DNA of 33,130 nt from Deltaproteobacteria bacterium RIFOXYA12_FULL_58_15 (GTDB taxonomy: Bacteria > Myxococcota > XYA12-FULL-58-9). Every line of letters starts with the position of its first letter. Position 1 is the first letter of the stretch. This document shows, in pieces, positions 24,230 to 32,132 of this stretch. The DNA lies in NCBI GenBank assembly GCA_001798605.1, contig MGST01000210.1, positions 5,230 through 38,359 on the forward strand, in the 5' to 3' direction. The translations under genes and the position numbers were made by a program. The notes below the pieces were generated by a model that was not told the origin of the DNA, made no database searches, and saw nothing but the letters and a program-made list of their open reading frames with translations.

Positions 24230-25345
24230 TTAGGTCCGTAATAGATCGACTCTCTGAGGAATGTGAAAAATGCGAGATTCACGAATGAGCTCCAGATATG
24301 AAGTGAGTCTCGAGAGGTCCCGGACTACCAGGTCTCCCATTAGGCGTATGTGACTGAGAAACTCAGGGGGTTTGTCGAAGTTTGGGGAGAAACTGGACAT
24401 TTCGCACTCGACCTTTGCCATTTGCGCAGGTAGGTCCCGGCGCAGACGCAAGGAGTAGTCCATTCTTTCCCGCCAATGGGAGACAAGGCGTTGCAGACGT
24501 TCGTAATCGCGCAACACCAATGTCAGAAACAGATCGCGGTAGTAGTTGTTCTCCCTTTCGTAGAAATACCGGTGACGCCGCATATGATTTTTTCGCCAAG
24601 CCAGTGCGTTTTCCTGTCCCCATTCGATGTTCATCAAGGCGTAGGAGATTCGGCTCCCCTTCTCTAGCTGTTTGAAATGGAGGTGGTAGCACATGTCGCG
24701 AGTCTGCAGCAGATTGTCGAGTGGGACGTCGAGCGACATGATTCCGAAGTGCTCGAACTCACCAAACAAGAGATTCTTGAAGTGGTTGTGAATGCAATCC
24801 CAATCGGTGAGGGCGCAGGAGCTGTGGTTGAGGATGTAAGATTCGATCTCAGCCAAGTGCCCAATGACGAAATTCTCGATGCTCAGCTTGATGAGACAAT
24901 AGGCACCGTCATTGGACTCGAACTCCTTTTCAAAGTCTGCCGTCTCCAGCGCTGTGTCCGCAGGGGGCGCTGACGATGGCTCCCCATACTCGCGATAGAG
25001 CGGACAGCTTCGAAACGCATCAATGACACAACTCAACGCATCGCGGGTGACAGGCTGCGCCAAGCGAATCTCTATGGCCTCGTCCTTGTGCAAGGCCAGA
25101 GCAACCAAAGACAGCGGCTGAAAGTCGACCCATTGGTCAGTTGACGGACGTCGCAGGGAAAGGCGGTCGATGCAGCCAGACTCACGTAAACGCGAGAACA
25201 AGTGAGTTGCGGGGCGAACGTGGAGGTCAAAGGCAAGGGTCGTGCGCAGGACAACGAATGAGGAGTCGCTGGCGACCACCTGGAAGTTGATGTCTTCGAT
25301 GCCCGCGAGCACCTCGCAGGTCGTGCCGTCGGTTCTTCGGGTCAC
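24230..25345 (-). CDS. HPr-like domain protein with uncharacterised helical C-terminus
   Basis: A 371-residue soluble protein. Residues about 27-112 resemble the phosphocarrier HPr. A first strand is followed by DLHVRPATHLF (41-50), which matches the HPr active-site pattern L-H-x-R-P-A with His42 as the phosphorylatable residue. The second half aligns as well (PLSLVALALHKDEAIEIRL, then a final helix). The position of the regulatory Ser46 of Gram-positive HPr is not Ser here. Residues 135-371 are mostly helical, rich in His, Tyr, Arg and Glu, and match no family I know. GTG 25345 has GAGG 7 nt upstream. The gene lies 227 bp downstream of PPDK on the same strand, which suggests a link to PEP metabolism. 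It is convergent with the efflux gene. Confidence 0.6.
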   Translation of the reverse strand: MTRRTDGTTCEVLAGIEDINFQVVASDSSFVVLRTTLAFDLHVRPATHLFSRLRESGCIDRLSLRRPSTDQWVDFQPLSLVALALHKDEAIEIRLAQPVTRDALSCVIDAFRSCPLYREYGEPSSAPPADTALETADFEKEFESNDGAYCLIKLSIENFVIGHLAEIESYILNHSSCALTDWDCIHNHFKNLLFGEFEHFGIMSLDVPLDNLLQTRDMCYHLHFKQLEKGSRISYALMNIEWGQENALAWRKNHMRRHRYFYERENNYYRDLFLTLVLRDYERLQRLVSHWRERMDYSLRLRRDLPAQMAKVECEMSSFSPNFDKPPEFLSHIRLMGDLVVRDLSRLTSYLELIRESRIFHIPQRVDLLRT

Positions 25346-25370
25346 GTGGACACCTCAGTGTGCGCGCGGA

Positions 25371-25384
25371 TCACCTTGTGGTGA
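25371..25384. promoter_or_regulatory. Small inverted repeat upstream of the HPr-like gene
   Basis: TCACC-TTGT-GGTGA is a perfect 5-4-5 repeat located 26 bp upstream of the GTG start. It could be an operator or a leader hairpin. Confidence 0.25.
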
Positions 25385-25525
25385 CCGCCTCCCAGGGAAA
25401 CTTACCAGACCGCAGAGTGACGGGCCACTTATCAAACATCACAACTTACTGTGCTGCATACAGCCATGGAAGTCGTATTTCGCCGCACGTCGGTCAACCA
25501 AACCGGAAAATCGGATTGTGGGAAG

Positions 25526-25559
25526 CTGAACGGGTGGCACCGCCGCACCACCCGTTCAG
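25526..25559 (-). terminator. Stem-loop after PPDK
   Basis: CTGAACGGGTGG (25526-25537) and CCACCCGTTCAG (25548-25559) form a perfect 12-bp stem with a 10-nt loop, beginning 14 nt after the PPDK stop. There is no immediate uridine run, so it may be a weak terminator or an mRNA-stabilising 3' end. Confidence 0.55.
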
Positions 25560-25572
25560 TTGGATCAACGAT

Positions 25573-28284
25573 CTACTTGTCGATAACTGCCTGGGCAGCC
25601 GCTAGACGGGCCACCGGAACACGGTAGGGGGAGCAGCTGACGTAGTCCATACCCACATTGTGGCAGAACCTGACCGACGACGGCTCGCCACCGTGCTCGC
25701 CGCAGATACCAACCTTCAGTTTCGGCTTGGTCTTGCGACCCCGGTCGATACCGAGCTTGACCAATTCTCCCACGCCGCTTTGGTCGAGGACCTCAAAGGG
25801 GTCGCGAGGAAGAATCTTGTGGTCGAGATAGTACGGTACGAACCCACCCACGTCATCGCGGCTGAAGCCATATGTCATTTGGGTGAGGTCGTTGGTCCCG
25901 AAGGAGAAGAACTCGGCCACTTCGGCGATCTCGTCGGCGAGCAAGGCTGCCCGCGGGATCTCAATCATGGTGCCGAACATGTAGGGGATCTTCTTGAGGT
26001 TATACTTCTTGAGCACCTCAGGATATATCTTGTCGAAGAGCACACGTTGGTGTGAAAGCTCTTTGACGTCACACAGGACGGGGATCATGATTTCGGGGAA
26101 GACCTTTTTGCCCGCTTTGATGAGCTCAGCCGCACCTTCGAGGATGGCGCGGATCTGCATCTCGCTCACCTCTGCGTAGGTGATGCCGAGGCGGACGCCG
26201 CGATGCCCCATCATCGGATTTACTTCGTGCATGACGTCCGCTCGAGCATTGAGTCGTTCGAGGGAGATGCCTAGGCTTTTGGCGATTTCGCGACGATCTT
26301 CGAGTGCATCAGGCACGAACTCATGCAGCGGTGGGTCGAGGAGGCGAATGGTCACGGGCAATCCGGCCATCACATCTAGGGTCTTTTTGATGGTGTCCTT
26401 GACGTCGACGAACAACTCGTCGAGGGCTACTCGGCGAGCCTCTTCGGTGTCGGCGAGGATCATCTTACGCAGCTTGAACAGCGGTTTCTCGGAGTGCTCA
26501 CCATAGAACATGTGCTCGGTGCGCAACAGGCCAATGCCCTCGGCACCGAACTGGAGGGCCTTCTTCGAATCTGCCGGCGTGTCGGCATTGGTACGAACCT
26601 TCATCGTGCGAACCTTGTCGCAGAGCTTCATGAAGGCGTGGAAGTGAGGGTCGTCCTCGGTACCAGTGATCATCGGCAGCTGGCCTTTGTAGACCAGACC
26701 CTTGGTTCCATTGAGAGTGAGGAAATCGCCTTCCTTGATGGTCTTGCCGTCGACGGTGATCTTGCGACCGGCGACGTCAACATTGAGTGCGCCCGCACCG
26801 ACGATGCAGCATTTGCCCCAGCCGCGGGCAACGAGCGCCGCGTGGGAGGTCATGCCGCCGCGGGAGGTGAGGATGCCGATCGCAGCTCGCATGCCCTCGA
26901 CGTCCTCTGGGTTGGTCTCATCGCGGGCGAGGATGACTTTCTTGCCCTCCGCTACCCATTTGACGGCGTCGTCGGCGGTGAAGACAACTTGACCGACTGC
27001 GCCGCCGGGACCCGCTGGCAGACCCTTTGCGAGCTTGTCTGCGGTCTTTTCGGCGATTGGATCGACCATGGGGTGCAAGAGCTCGTCGAGTTGGTTGGGG
27101 GTGACCCGCATGATGGCGGTGTTGATGCTGATGAGCTTCGACTTGTGCATCTCGACGGCCATGCGGACGGCGGCCGGCCCATTGCGCTTGCCGTTACGCG
27201 TCTGCAGCATCCAGAGTCGAGCGTCCTCGATAGTGAACTCGAGGTCCTGCATGTCTTTGTAATGTGCCTCGAGCTTGTTGCGAATGGCGAATAGCTGCTT
27301 GTACGCCTTCGGCATGGCCTTCTCGAGGCTCGGAAGAGTGGAGCCCTCACCGCGGGTCGATTCGTTGATCGGGTTGGGGGTACGGATGCCAGCGACGACG
27401 TCCTCTCCCTGTGCGTTTGGCAGCCACTCGCCGAAGAACTTGTCCTCGCCGGTTGCGGGGTTACGGGTGAACGCAACGCCCGTGGCTGAGGTGTCGCCCA
27501 TGTTGCCGAACACCATCGCTTGCACGTTGACGGCGGTGCCCCAGTCATCGGGGATGCTCTCAATGCGGCGATAGGAGACCGCGCGCTTGCCGTTCCAGGA
27601 TTTGAACACGGCACCGATGCCACCCCACAGTTGATCCTCTGGATTGTCGGGGAATTCTTTGCCGAGAACGTCCTTGACCTTGGCTTTGTAAATCTTGGTC
27701 AGCCCTTCGAGATCCTCTGCGGTCAGGTCGACGTCCTGAGTGACGCCGCGCGCTTTCTTCATCTTGTCGAGCTCTACCTCGAGCTGATGACGAATGCCCT
27801 TGCCCTCTGCGGGCTCAATGTCCTCAGCCTTCTCCATGACGACGTCAGAGTACATCTGGATGAGGCGACGATAGGCGTCCCAAACGAAACGCGGGTTGTT
27901 GGTCTTCTTGATGATGCCTGGTATCGTTTTGGTGGTCAGGCCGATGTTGAGGACCGTCTCCATCATGCCCGGCATTGATTGACGCGCGCCTGAGCGACTG
28001 GAAACCAACAGCGGGTTTTTGGGATCGCCGAACTTGCGGCCCATGATCTTTTCCATTCTCTTGATGGCGGACTTGACCTCAGCATTCAGCCGTGGCGGGT
28101 ACTTGAACTTCTTCATGAATGCTGTGCAGACTTCGGTGGTGATAGTGAAGCCGGCAGGAACCGGCACGCCGATCTTAGCCATTTCGGCCAAGTTCGCGCC
28201 CTTGCCGCCGAGAAGATTCTTCATCTTCGCGGAGCCGTGGGCTGTGCCACCGCCAAAAGAATAAACCAGTCGCTGTTTTGTCAT
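25573..28284 (-). CDS. ppdK: Pyruvate, phosphate dikinase
   Basis: A 903-residue enzyme interconverting pyruvate, ATP and phosphate with PEP, AMP and pyrophosphate. The N-terminal nucleotide-binding domain begins SFGGGTAHG and includes LLGGKGANLAEM and SRSGARQSMPGMM. The central swivelling domain holds the phospho-His in GGMTSHAALVARGWGK (His481), with the Thr two residues earlier (Thr479) that is a regulatory phosphorylation site in plants. The C-terminal barrel has RTEHMFYG, FGTNDLTQMTYGFSRDD and GICGEHGGEP with catalytic Cys861. Length and motifs are those of true PPDK rather than PEP synthase. ATG 28284 has GGAGAG upstream. A 12-bp stem-loop follows the stop and a structured leader precedes the start. 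No PpdK regulatory protein (DUF299) is encoded nearby; the HPr-like gene is its downstream neighbour. Confidence 0.96.
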   Translation of the reverse strand: MTKQRLVYSFGGGTAHGSAKMKNLLGGKGANLAEMAKIGVPVPAGFTITTEVCTAFMKKFKYPPRLNAEVKSAIKRMEKIMGRKFGDPKNPLLVSSRSGARQSMPGMMETVLNIGLTTKTIPGIIKKTNNPRFVWDAYRRLIQMYSDVVMEKAEDIEPAEGKGIRHQLEVELDKMKKARGVTQDVDLTAEDLEGLTKIYKAKVKDVLGKEFPDNPEDQLWGGIGAVFKSWNGKRAVSYRRIESIPDDWGTAVNVQAMVFGNMGDTSATGVAFTRNPATGEDKFFGEWLPNAQGEDVVAGIRTPNPINESTRGEGSTLPSLEKAMPKAYKQLFAIRNKLEAHYKDMQDLEFTIEDARLWMLQTRNGKRNGPAAVRMAVEMHKSKLISINTAIMRVTPNQLDELLHPMVDPIAEKTADKLAKGLPAGPGGAVGQVVFTADDAVKWVAEGKKVILARDETNPEDVEGMRAAIGILTSRGGMTSHAALVARGWGKCCIVGAGALNVDVAGRKITVDGKTIKEGDFLTLNGTKGLVYKGQLPMITGTEDDPHFHAFMKLCDKVRTMKVRTNADTPADSKKALQFGAEGIGLLRTEHMFYGEHSEKPLFKLRKMILADTEEARRVALDELFVDVKDTIKKTLDVMAGLPVTIRLLDPPLHEFVPDALEDRREIAKSLGISLERLNARADVMHEVNPMMGHRGVRLGITYAEVSEMQIRAILEGAAELIKAGKKVFPEIMIPVLCDVKELSHQRVLFDKIYPEVLKKYNLKKIPYMFGTMIEIPRAALLADEIAEVAEFFSFGTNDLTQMTYGFSRDDVGGFVPYYLDHKILPRDPFEVLDQSGVGELVKLGIDRGRKTKPKLKVGICGEHGGEPSSVRFCHNVGMDYVSCSPYRVPVARLAAAQAVIDK

Positions 28285-28354
28285 GAGCTCTTCTCTCCAG
28301 TTGACGCTGACCACTTTCTGCTGTGGCCGTCCTGTCAACGTAATCGTTAAAGCC

Positions 28355-28405
28355 CTAGGTCCGCGGCTGCCGCCCTGTTTTCGGGCTAGGCAGGCTGCCA
28401 CCTAG
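28355..28405 (-). ncRNA. Nested stem-loop in the PPDK leader
   Basis: Three nested helices can form: CTAGGT (28355-28360) with ACCTAG (28400-28405), CTGCC (28367-28371) with GGCAG (28389-28393), and GCCC (28372-28375) with GGGC (28383-28386) closing a 7-nt loop. The structure lies 71-121 nt upstream of the PPDK start, in its presumed 5' leader. It could equally be the 3' end of the upstream ATPase-SLOG transcript. It matches no riboswitch I know. Confidence 0.35.
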
Positions 28406-28534
28406 AGCCGGTTCTAATCGGAGGGGGAGTTAATACCAGGGCTGGCGGGGTTGCAAGGCCGGTGACACAGATCCCGCAGATCCCGGCATCCGCTGCTTAT
28501 TTGGGCGTCTTTGGGGCAAAGGGCTGAGCGTTGT

Positions 28535-29860
28535 CTACTCCCTTTTGCCAAAGGAGTCAGCGAACAACTGGGCTATGGCTTGACGTCCGGTTTTCTCGAT
28601 ACGGACAGTGCCGGTCCCACAGAAGCGAGTGTGGCGGATGGTTGGCGCAGCGATATTGACCCAACGACTGCCACTCCAGGTCAACCAACTCTGCCGTCCC
28701 TGATCAAAGACGTACAGAGGCTTCTCAAAACGTTTGGCGAGCTCCGCAGCCCATCCCGTGCCACCTCGGACAGTGCCATCTTCTTGGATGGCACCGATGA
28801 CGAAGACTTCGCCTGCGGTTGTCACCTGGTGCCAGATTGTCTGCAGTACTTTTTGAAACGCCTCGTCTGCGGGAAAGGTGCGATGAAGCTGTGACTCGAC
28901 GTAGAGGCTGCTCACGGCTCCCCGCCGCAAATCATCCGGAGCAAGCTCGACGAGCCCGCGGGTGCGCAGAGGAGTGCGACCTGCGAAGCTGAAACACACC
29001 TCCGTCATTCCATACCTTTCGGCCATTTCGCCGAAGGTCGCCTCGCTGCCCTTGGCCCCCCCCGACAGCAGCGTGAAGGCCGACGCGGGAAGGTTGGCAG
29101 CGCTTGGGCGGTCCCCGTCTTTGATAAGGCGCATGGTATCGGGGTCCAGGACCAACTCCGTGTCCCGAGGATGTTTGGCGTCATGGTCCTTGAGTAAGCG
29201 GATGCCTATGTGTTTGCGGGGCTCGAGAAACACGGCAATTTCAATCTGATCGGCCACGTCTTTGCAGGGTTCTGTAACACCAGTTGGACGAGTGGGAACG
29301 TCATCGCGGTGGGTTTGGGCGCTCATCCACAACTTGGCACCGACTTTCTTTGCGCTGTCCTTGATTTGAGCAATGAGGCAGCCCAGCTCCGAGCCGGCTT
29401 GGCTCCAGTCAAACCCATCGACAATGATCAACGCGGGCTCGAATCCGAGGCTCTCTTGGTACAATCGCACGGATTCTTCCAGACGCTTGGGGCTCAAGGT
29501 GGCGTCAGTGAACGCTTGGATGACACGATTGGTGTTCAGTTCGTTGCGCGACTCCTCGCGTTCGACCAAGCCGCTGGCGCTGGCGAGGTCGTCAAACAGT
29601 GCGTCATACCAAGCACGGACGTGTTCGAGTGTTTGTCCGAGTGCGAGGTGGAGTACTGTTTCTCCGCGCAACGCGTGGTCGATTCCAACTTGCACGAGAA
29701 AGGCCGTCTTGCCCACGCCCGCTCGCGCCATGACGACCCCCAGATCACCATCGTGGACCTCTCCCATCGAGCCATCGAGAATGCGCAATGGGCTGCGTTC
29801 GCTCACTGTATTCTTGTGCACATGGCTCTCCGTGTTGCGGCTCTTTCCTCGGGGCTCCAT
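28535..29860 (-). CDS. RecA/KaiC-like ATPase fused to a SLOG-type nucleotide-binding domain
   Basis: A 441-residue soluble protein of two parts. Residues about 20-250 are a RecA/KaiC-type P-loop ATPase: Walker A ARAGVGKT (45-52), a following helix and strand (ETVLHLALGQT), Walker B ALIIVD (143-148), and a later strand with LWMSAQTHRDD. Residues about 260-441 resemble the SLOG/YspA superfamily: SGGAKGSE (266-273), AGEVFVIGAI, GGTGWA (366-371), KPLYVFDQ (380-387) and a closing FCGTGT. These glycine motifs line a nucleotide-binding pocket in SLOG proteins. Its ATG overlaps the stop of the EF-G gene by one base (TAATG), so the two are translationally coupled. The function is unknown. A phage-borne origin for the C-terminal half is possible, since similar domains occur in phage genomes. 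Confidence 0.7.
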   Translation of the reverse strand: MEPRGKSRNTESHVHKNTVSERSPLRILDGSMGEVHDGDLGVVMARAGVGKTAFLVQVGIDHALRGETVLHLALGQTLEHVRAWYDALFDDLASASGLVEREESRNELNTNRVIQAFTDATLSPKRLEESVRLYQESLGFEPALIIVDGFDWSQAGSELGCLIAQIKDSAKKVGAKLWMSAQTHRDDVPTRPTGVTEPCKDVADQIEIAVFLEPRKHIGIRLLKDHDAKHPRDTELVLDPDTMRLIKDGDRPSAANLPASAFTLLSGGAKGSEATFGEMAERYGMTEVCFSFAGRTPLRTRGLVELAPDDLRRGAVSSLYVESQLHRTFPADEAFQKVLQTIWHQVTTAGEVFVIGAIQEDGTVRGGTGWAAELAKRFEKPLYVFDQGRQSWLTWSGSRWVNIAAPTIRHTRFCGTGTVRIEKTGRQAIAQLFADSFGKRE

Positions 29861-31941
29861 TACTTATTGCCTCTCACAGCCTGCCACTCGGCCACCAAAT
29901 CATCTTCAATATTCTTTGGTACCTGCAGGTAGCGTGACATCTCCATGGTGAACTCGGCCTTTCCTTGAGTCGCCGAGCGCAGGCTGGTGGCGTAACCAAA
30001 CATTTCGGCCAGTGGCACATCTGCTTCTGTGCGATTGATGCCACCGTCTTCCTGTGCGCCGATAATGGTGCCGCGTCTCTGCATCAGACTGGTTAGAACG
30101 TTGCCCGCGAATTCCGATGGTGTCTCAACGACGACGCGCATAATCGGCTCTAGGACCCGCGCAGCCCCTTTGTCAAAGGCTTGGCGCCAGGCACCGCGTG
30201 CCGCGGCCTTGAATGCGATATCGGACGAGTCGACCGCATGTGAACTGCCATCAATGATGACTGCGCGGACATTGACGACAGGCGCACCGATGCGGCGGCC
30301 CTCCTCAAGCATTGATTTGAAACCCTTTTCGATTGACGGGATGTACTGCCGCGGAATGGTGCCGCCTTTGATCTCGTCGACAAACTCGAAGGGCTCTGAG
30401 CAGGGTTCGAGGTACCCGACAACGCGACCAAACTGACCAGAACCGCCGGTCTGTTTCTTGTGGGTGTAGTCAAAATCTGCACGTCGCGTGAGAGTCTCGC
30501 GATAGGCTACTCGGGGGGCCGAAGTGGTGACGTGAACGTTGTATTCGCGGCGCATGCGCTCTAGGTAAACCTCTAATTGCAGCTCGCCCATACCTTGGAT
30601 GACGGTCTCGTTCGATTCTGGATCGAGGTGGACGCGGAACGTCGGATCTTCCTTGGTGAATCGTTGCAGTGCTTTACTCAGGTTGATCTCAGATTTGTGG
30701 TCATCTGGCTTCACCGAAAGAGAGATGACCGGCTCGGGAACGTGCATCGAGGTCATGATGACACTCGTCGAGCCGTCTGTGAACGTGTCGCCAGAATGGC
30801 AATCGAGGCCGAAAATGGCGACGATATCCCCAGCGCCGGCATCGTCGATGTCTTCCATCTCGTCCGCGTGCATGCGCACCAATCGGGCAATCTTCGTCTG
30901 CTTGTGGGTGCGCGTATTGGTGATGAAATCGTCTCGCTTGAGTGCGCCTTGGTACACGCGCATGTACGTCAGTTGTCCGTATCGGCCGTCCTCTAGCTTG
31001 AACGCCAGAGCTACCGTGGGGGCATCTGGATCGCTCTTGAGGATCACGGGCCGCTCGACTTCTCCGTCTAGTTCCAACGCCTCATTGCTGACGTCGGACG
31101 GGCAAGGCAAGTACTTCACGACGCCGTCGAGTAACGGCTGCACGCCCTTGTTCTTGTACGCGGAGCCAATGATGACCGGAGTTATCTGCTGAGACAACGT
31201 GCCTTGGCGGATTGCCGAGTGGATAAGCTCAGTCGTGACTCTGTCTTCGAGGATGGCCTCCATGAGTGCGTCGGAGAACATCGACACCGCATCGAGCATC
31301 TGCTCGCGGAACGCCGCTGCGCGCTCAAGCATGCCCTTTGGGATCTCTTCGACGGTGACGTCTGCACCGTTGGGCCCGTTGAAGCGCAGAGCACGCATCT
31401 CCACGAGGTCGACAACACCGGCAAAGTTTTCTTCGAGGCCAATGGGGAGCTGCAAGAGCACCGGATTGTGCGCCAGCTTGTCGCGAAGCTGGTCACGGAC
31501 CCTCACGGGGTCAGCTCCGACGCGATCGCATTTATTGACAAAGGCGATGCGTGGCACCCGATACCGTCGCATCTGCCGATCCACGGTGAACGACTGGCTC
31601 TGAACGCCCGCGACGGCACAGAGCACTAATACGGCACCGTCGAGGACACGCAACGAGCGCTCGACCTCTATGGTGAAGTCGACGTGCCCAGGTGTGTCGA
31701 TGATGTTGATGTGATGTTTGGCCCAGCGGCAATGGGTCGCAGCGCTGGCGATGGTAATTCCGCGCTCGCGCTCGAGCTCCATGGAATCCATCTTCGCACC
31801 TACGCCGTCTTTGCCTTTCACGTCGTGGATGGCGTGCACCCGCTGCGTGTAGAACAAGATGCGCTCGGTTAGCGTGGTTTTGCCACTGTCTATGTGTGCG
31901 GAGATGCCAATGTTCCGCAGGGTTGTCAGGTCCCTGATCAC
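29860..31941 (-). CDS. Elongation factor G, mitochondrial EFG1-like subfamily
   Basis: A 693-residue translational GTPase. The G domain has AHIDSGKTT (residues 15-23), the switch region [22 protein letters not shown] and NKCDR. Domains II-V follow, with the domain [15 protein letters not shown] loop and the C-terminal [22 protein letters not shown]. Several stretches match mitochondrial EFG1 and its bacterial sister group (spdEFG1) better than canonical Fus[10 protein letters not shown] instead of [27 protein letters not shown], and [16 protein letters not shown]. Canonical fusA, usually beside tuf and rpsL-rpsG, is not here. The start is GTG 31941 with AAAAGG 8 nt upstream. It is coupled to the ATPase-SLOG gene and divergent from a Ser/Thr kinase. 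Confidence 0.9.
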   Translation of the reverse strand: MIRDLTTLRNIGISAHIDSGKTTLTERILFYTQRVHAIHDVKGKDGVGAKMDSMELERERGITIASAATHCRWAKHHINIIDTPGHVDFTIEVERSLRVLDGAVLVLCAVAGVQSQSFTVDRQMRRYRVPRIAFVNKCDRVGADPVRVRDQLRDKLAHNPVLLQLPIGLEENFAGVVDLVEMRALRFNGPNGADVTVEEIPKGMLERAAAFREQMLDAVSMFSDALMEAILEDRVTTELIHSAIRQGTLSQQITPVIIGSAYKNKGVQPLLDGVVKYLPCPSDVSNEALELDGEVERPVILKSDPDAPTVALAFKLEDGRYGQLTYMRVYQGALKRDDFITNTRTHKQTKIARLVRMHADEMEDIDDAGAGDIVAIFGLDCHSGDTFTDGSTSVIMTSMHVPEPVISLSVKPDDHKSEINLSKALQRFTKEDPTFRVHLDPESNETVIQGMGELQLEVYLERMRREYNVHVTTSAPRVAYRETLTRRADFDYTHKKQTGGSGQFGRVVGYLEPCSEPFEFVDEIKGGTIPRQYIPSIEKGFKSMLEEGRRIGAPVVNVRAVIIDGSSHAVDSSDIAFKAAARGAWRQAFDKGAARVLEPIMRVVVETPSEFAGNVLTSLMQRRGTIIGAQEDGGINRTEADVPLAEMFGYATSLRSATQGKAEFTMEMSRYLQVPKNIEDDLVAEWQAVRGNK

Positions 31942-32053
31942 TGCGTTTGCCTTTTTATCTCTTCGGAGGCGGCGGGGGTTACAGGAACTGAGGCCAGATG
32001 TAAAGCCTATTCGCAACAGGCCAGCGGCGAGTCAGAACGGCGAATTGGACGAT

Positions 32054-32081
32054 TTGAACCTTTTCTGGCGACTGCTTTAAC
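32054..32081 (+). promoter_or_regulatory. Possible promoter for the Ser/Thr kinase
   Basis: TTGAAC (32054-32059), 16 nt, then TTTAAC (32076-32081). A CGACTG/CAGTCG inverted repeat (32069-32074 and 32090-32095) brackets the -10 box and could be an operator. Both boxes are only partial matches. Confidence 0.25.
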
Positions 32082-32132
32082 ATGAAAAACAGTCGTGTGT
32101 TAGCCGGCAACTCTTGAGATAGAGTCCGGCCG

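Noticed and set aside
26494..27294. Plus-strand 266-codon frame inside ppdK
   Set aside because: It is antisense to a highly conserved enzyme, has no recognisable domain and no own promoter or ribosome-binding site.
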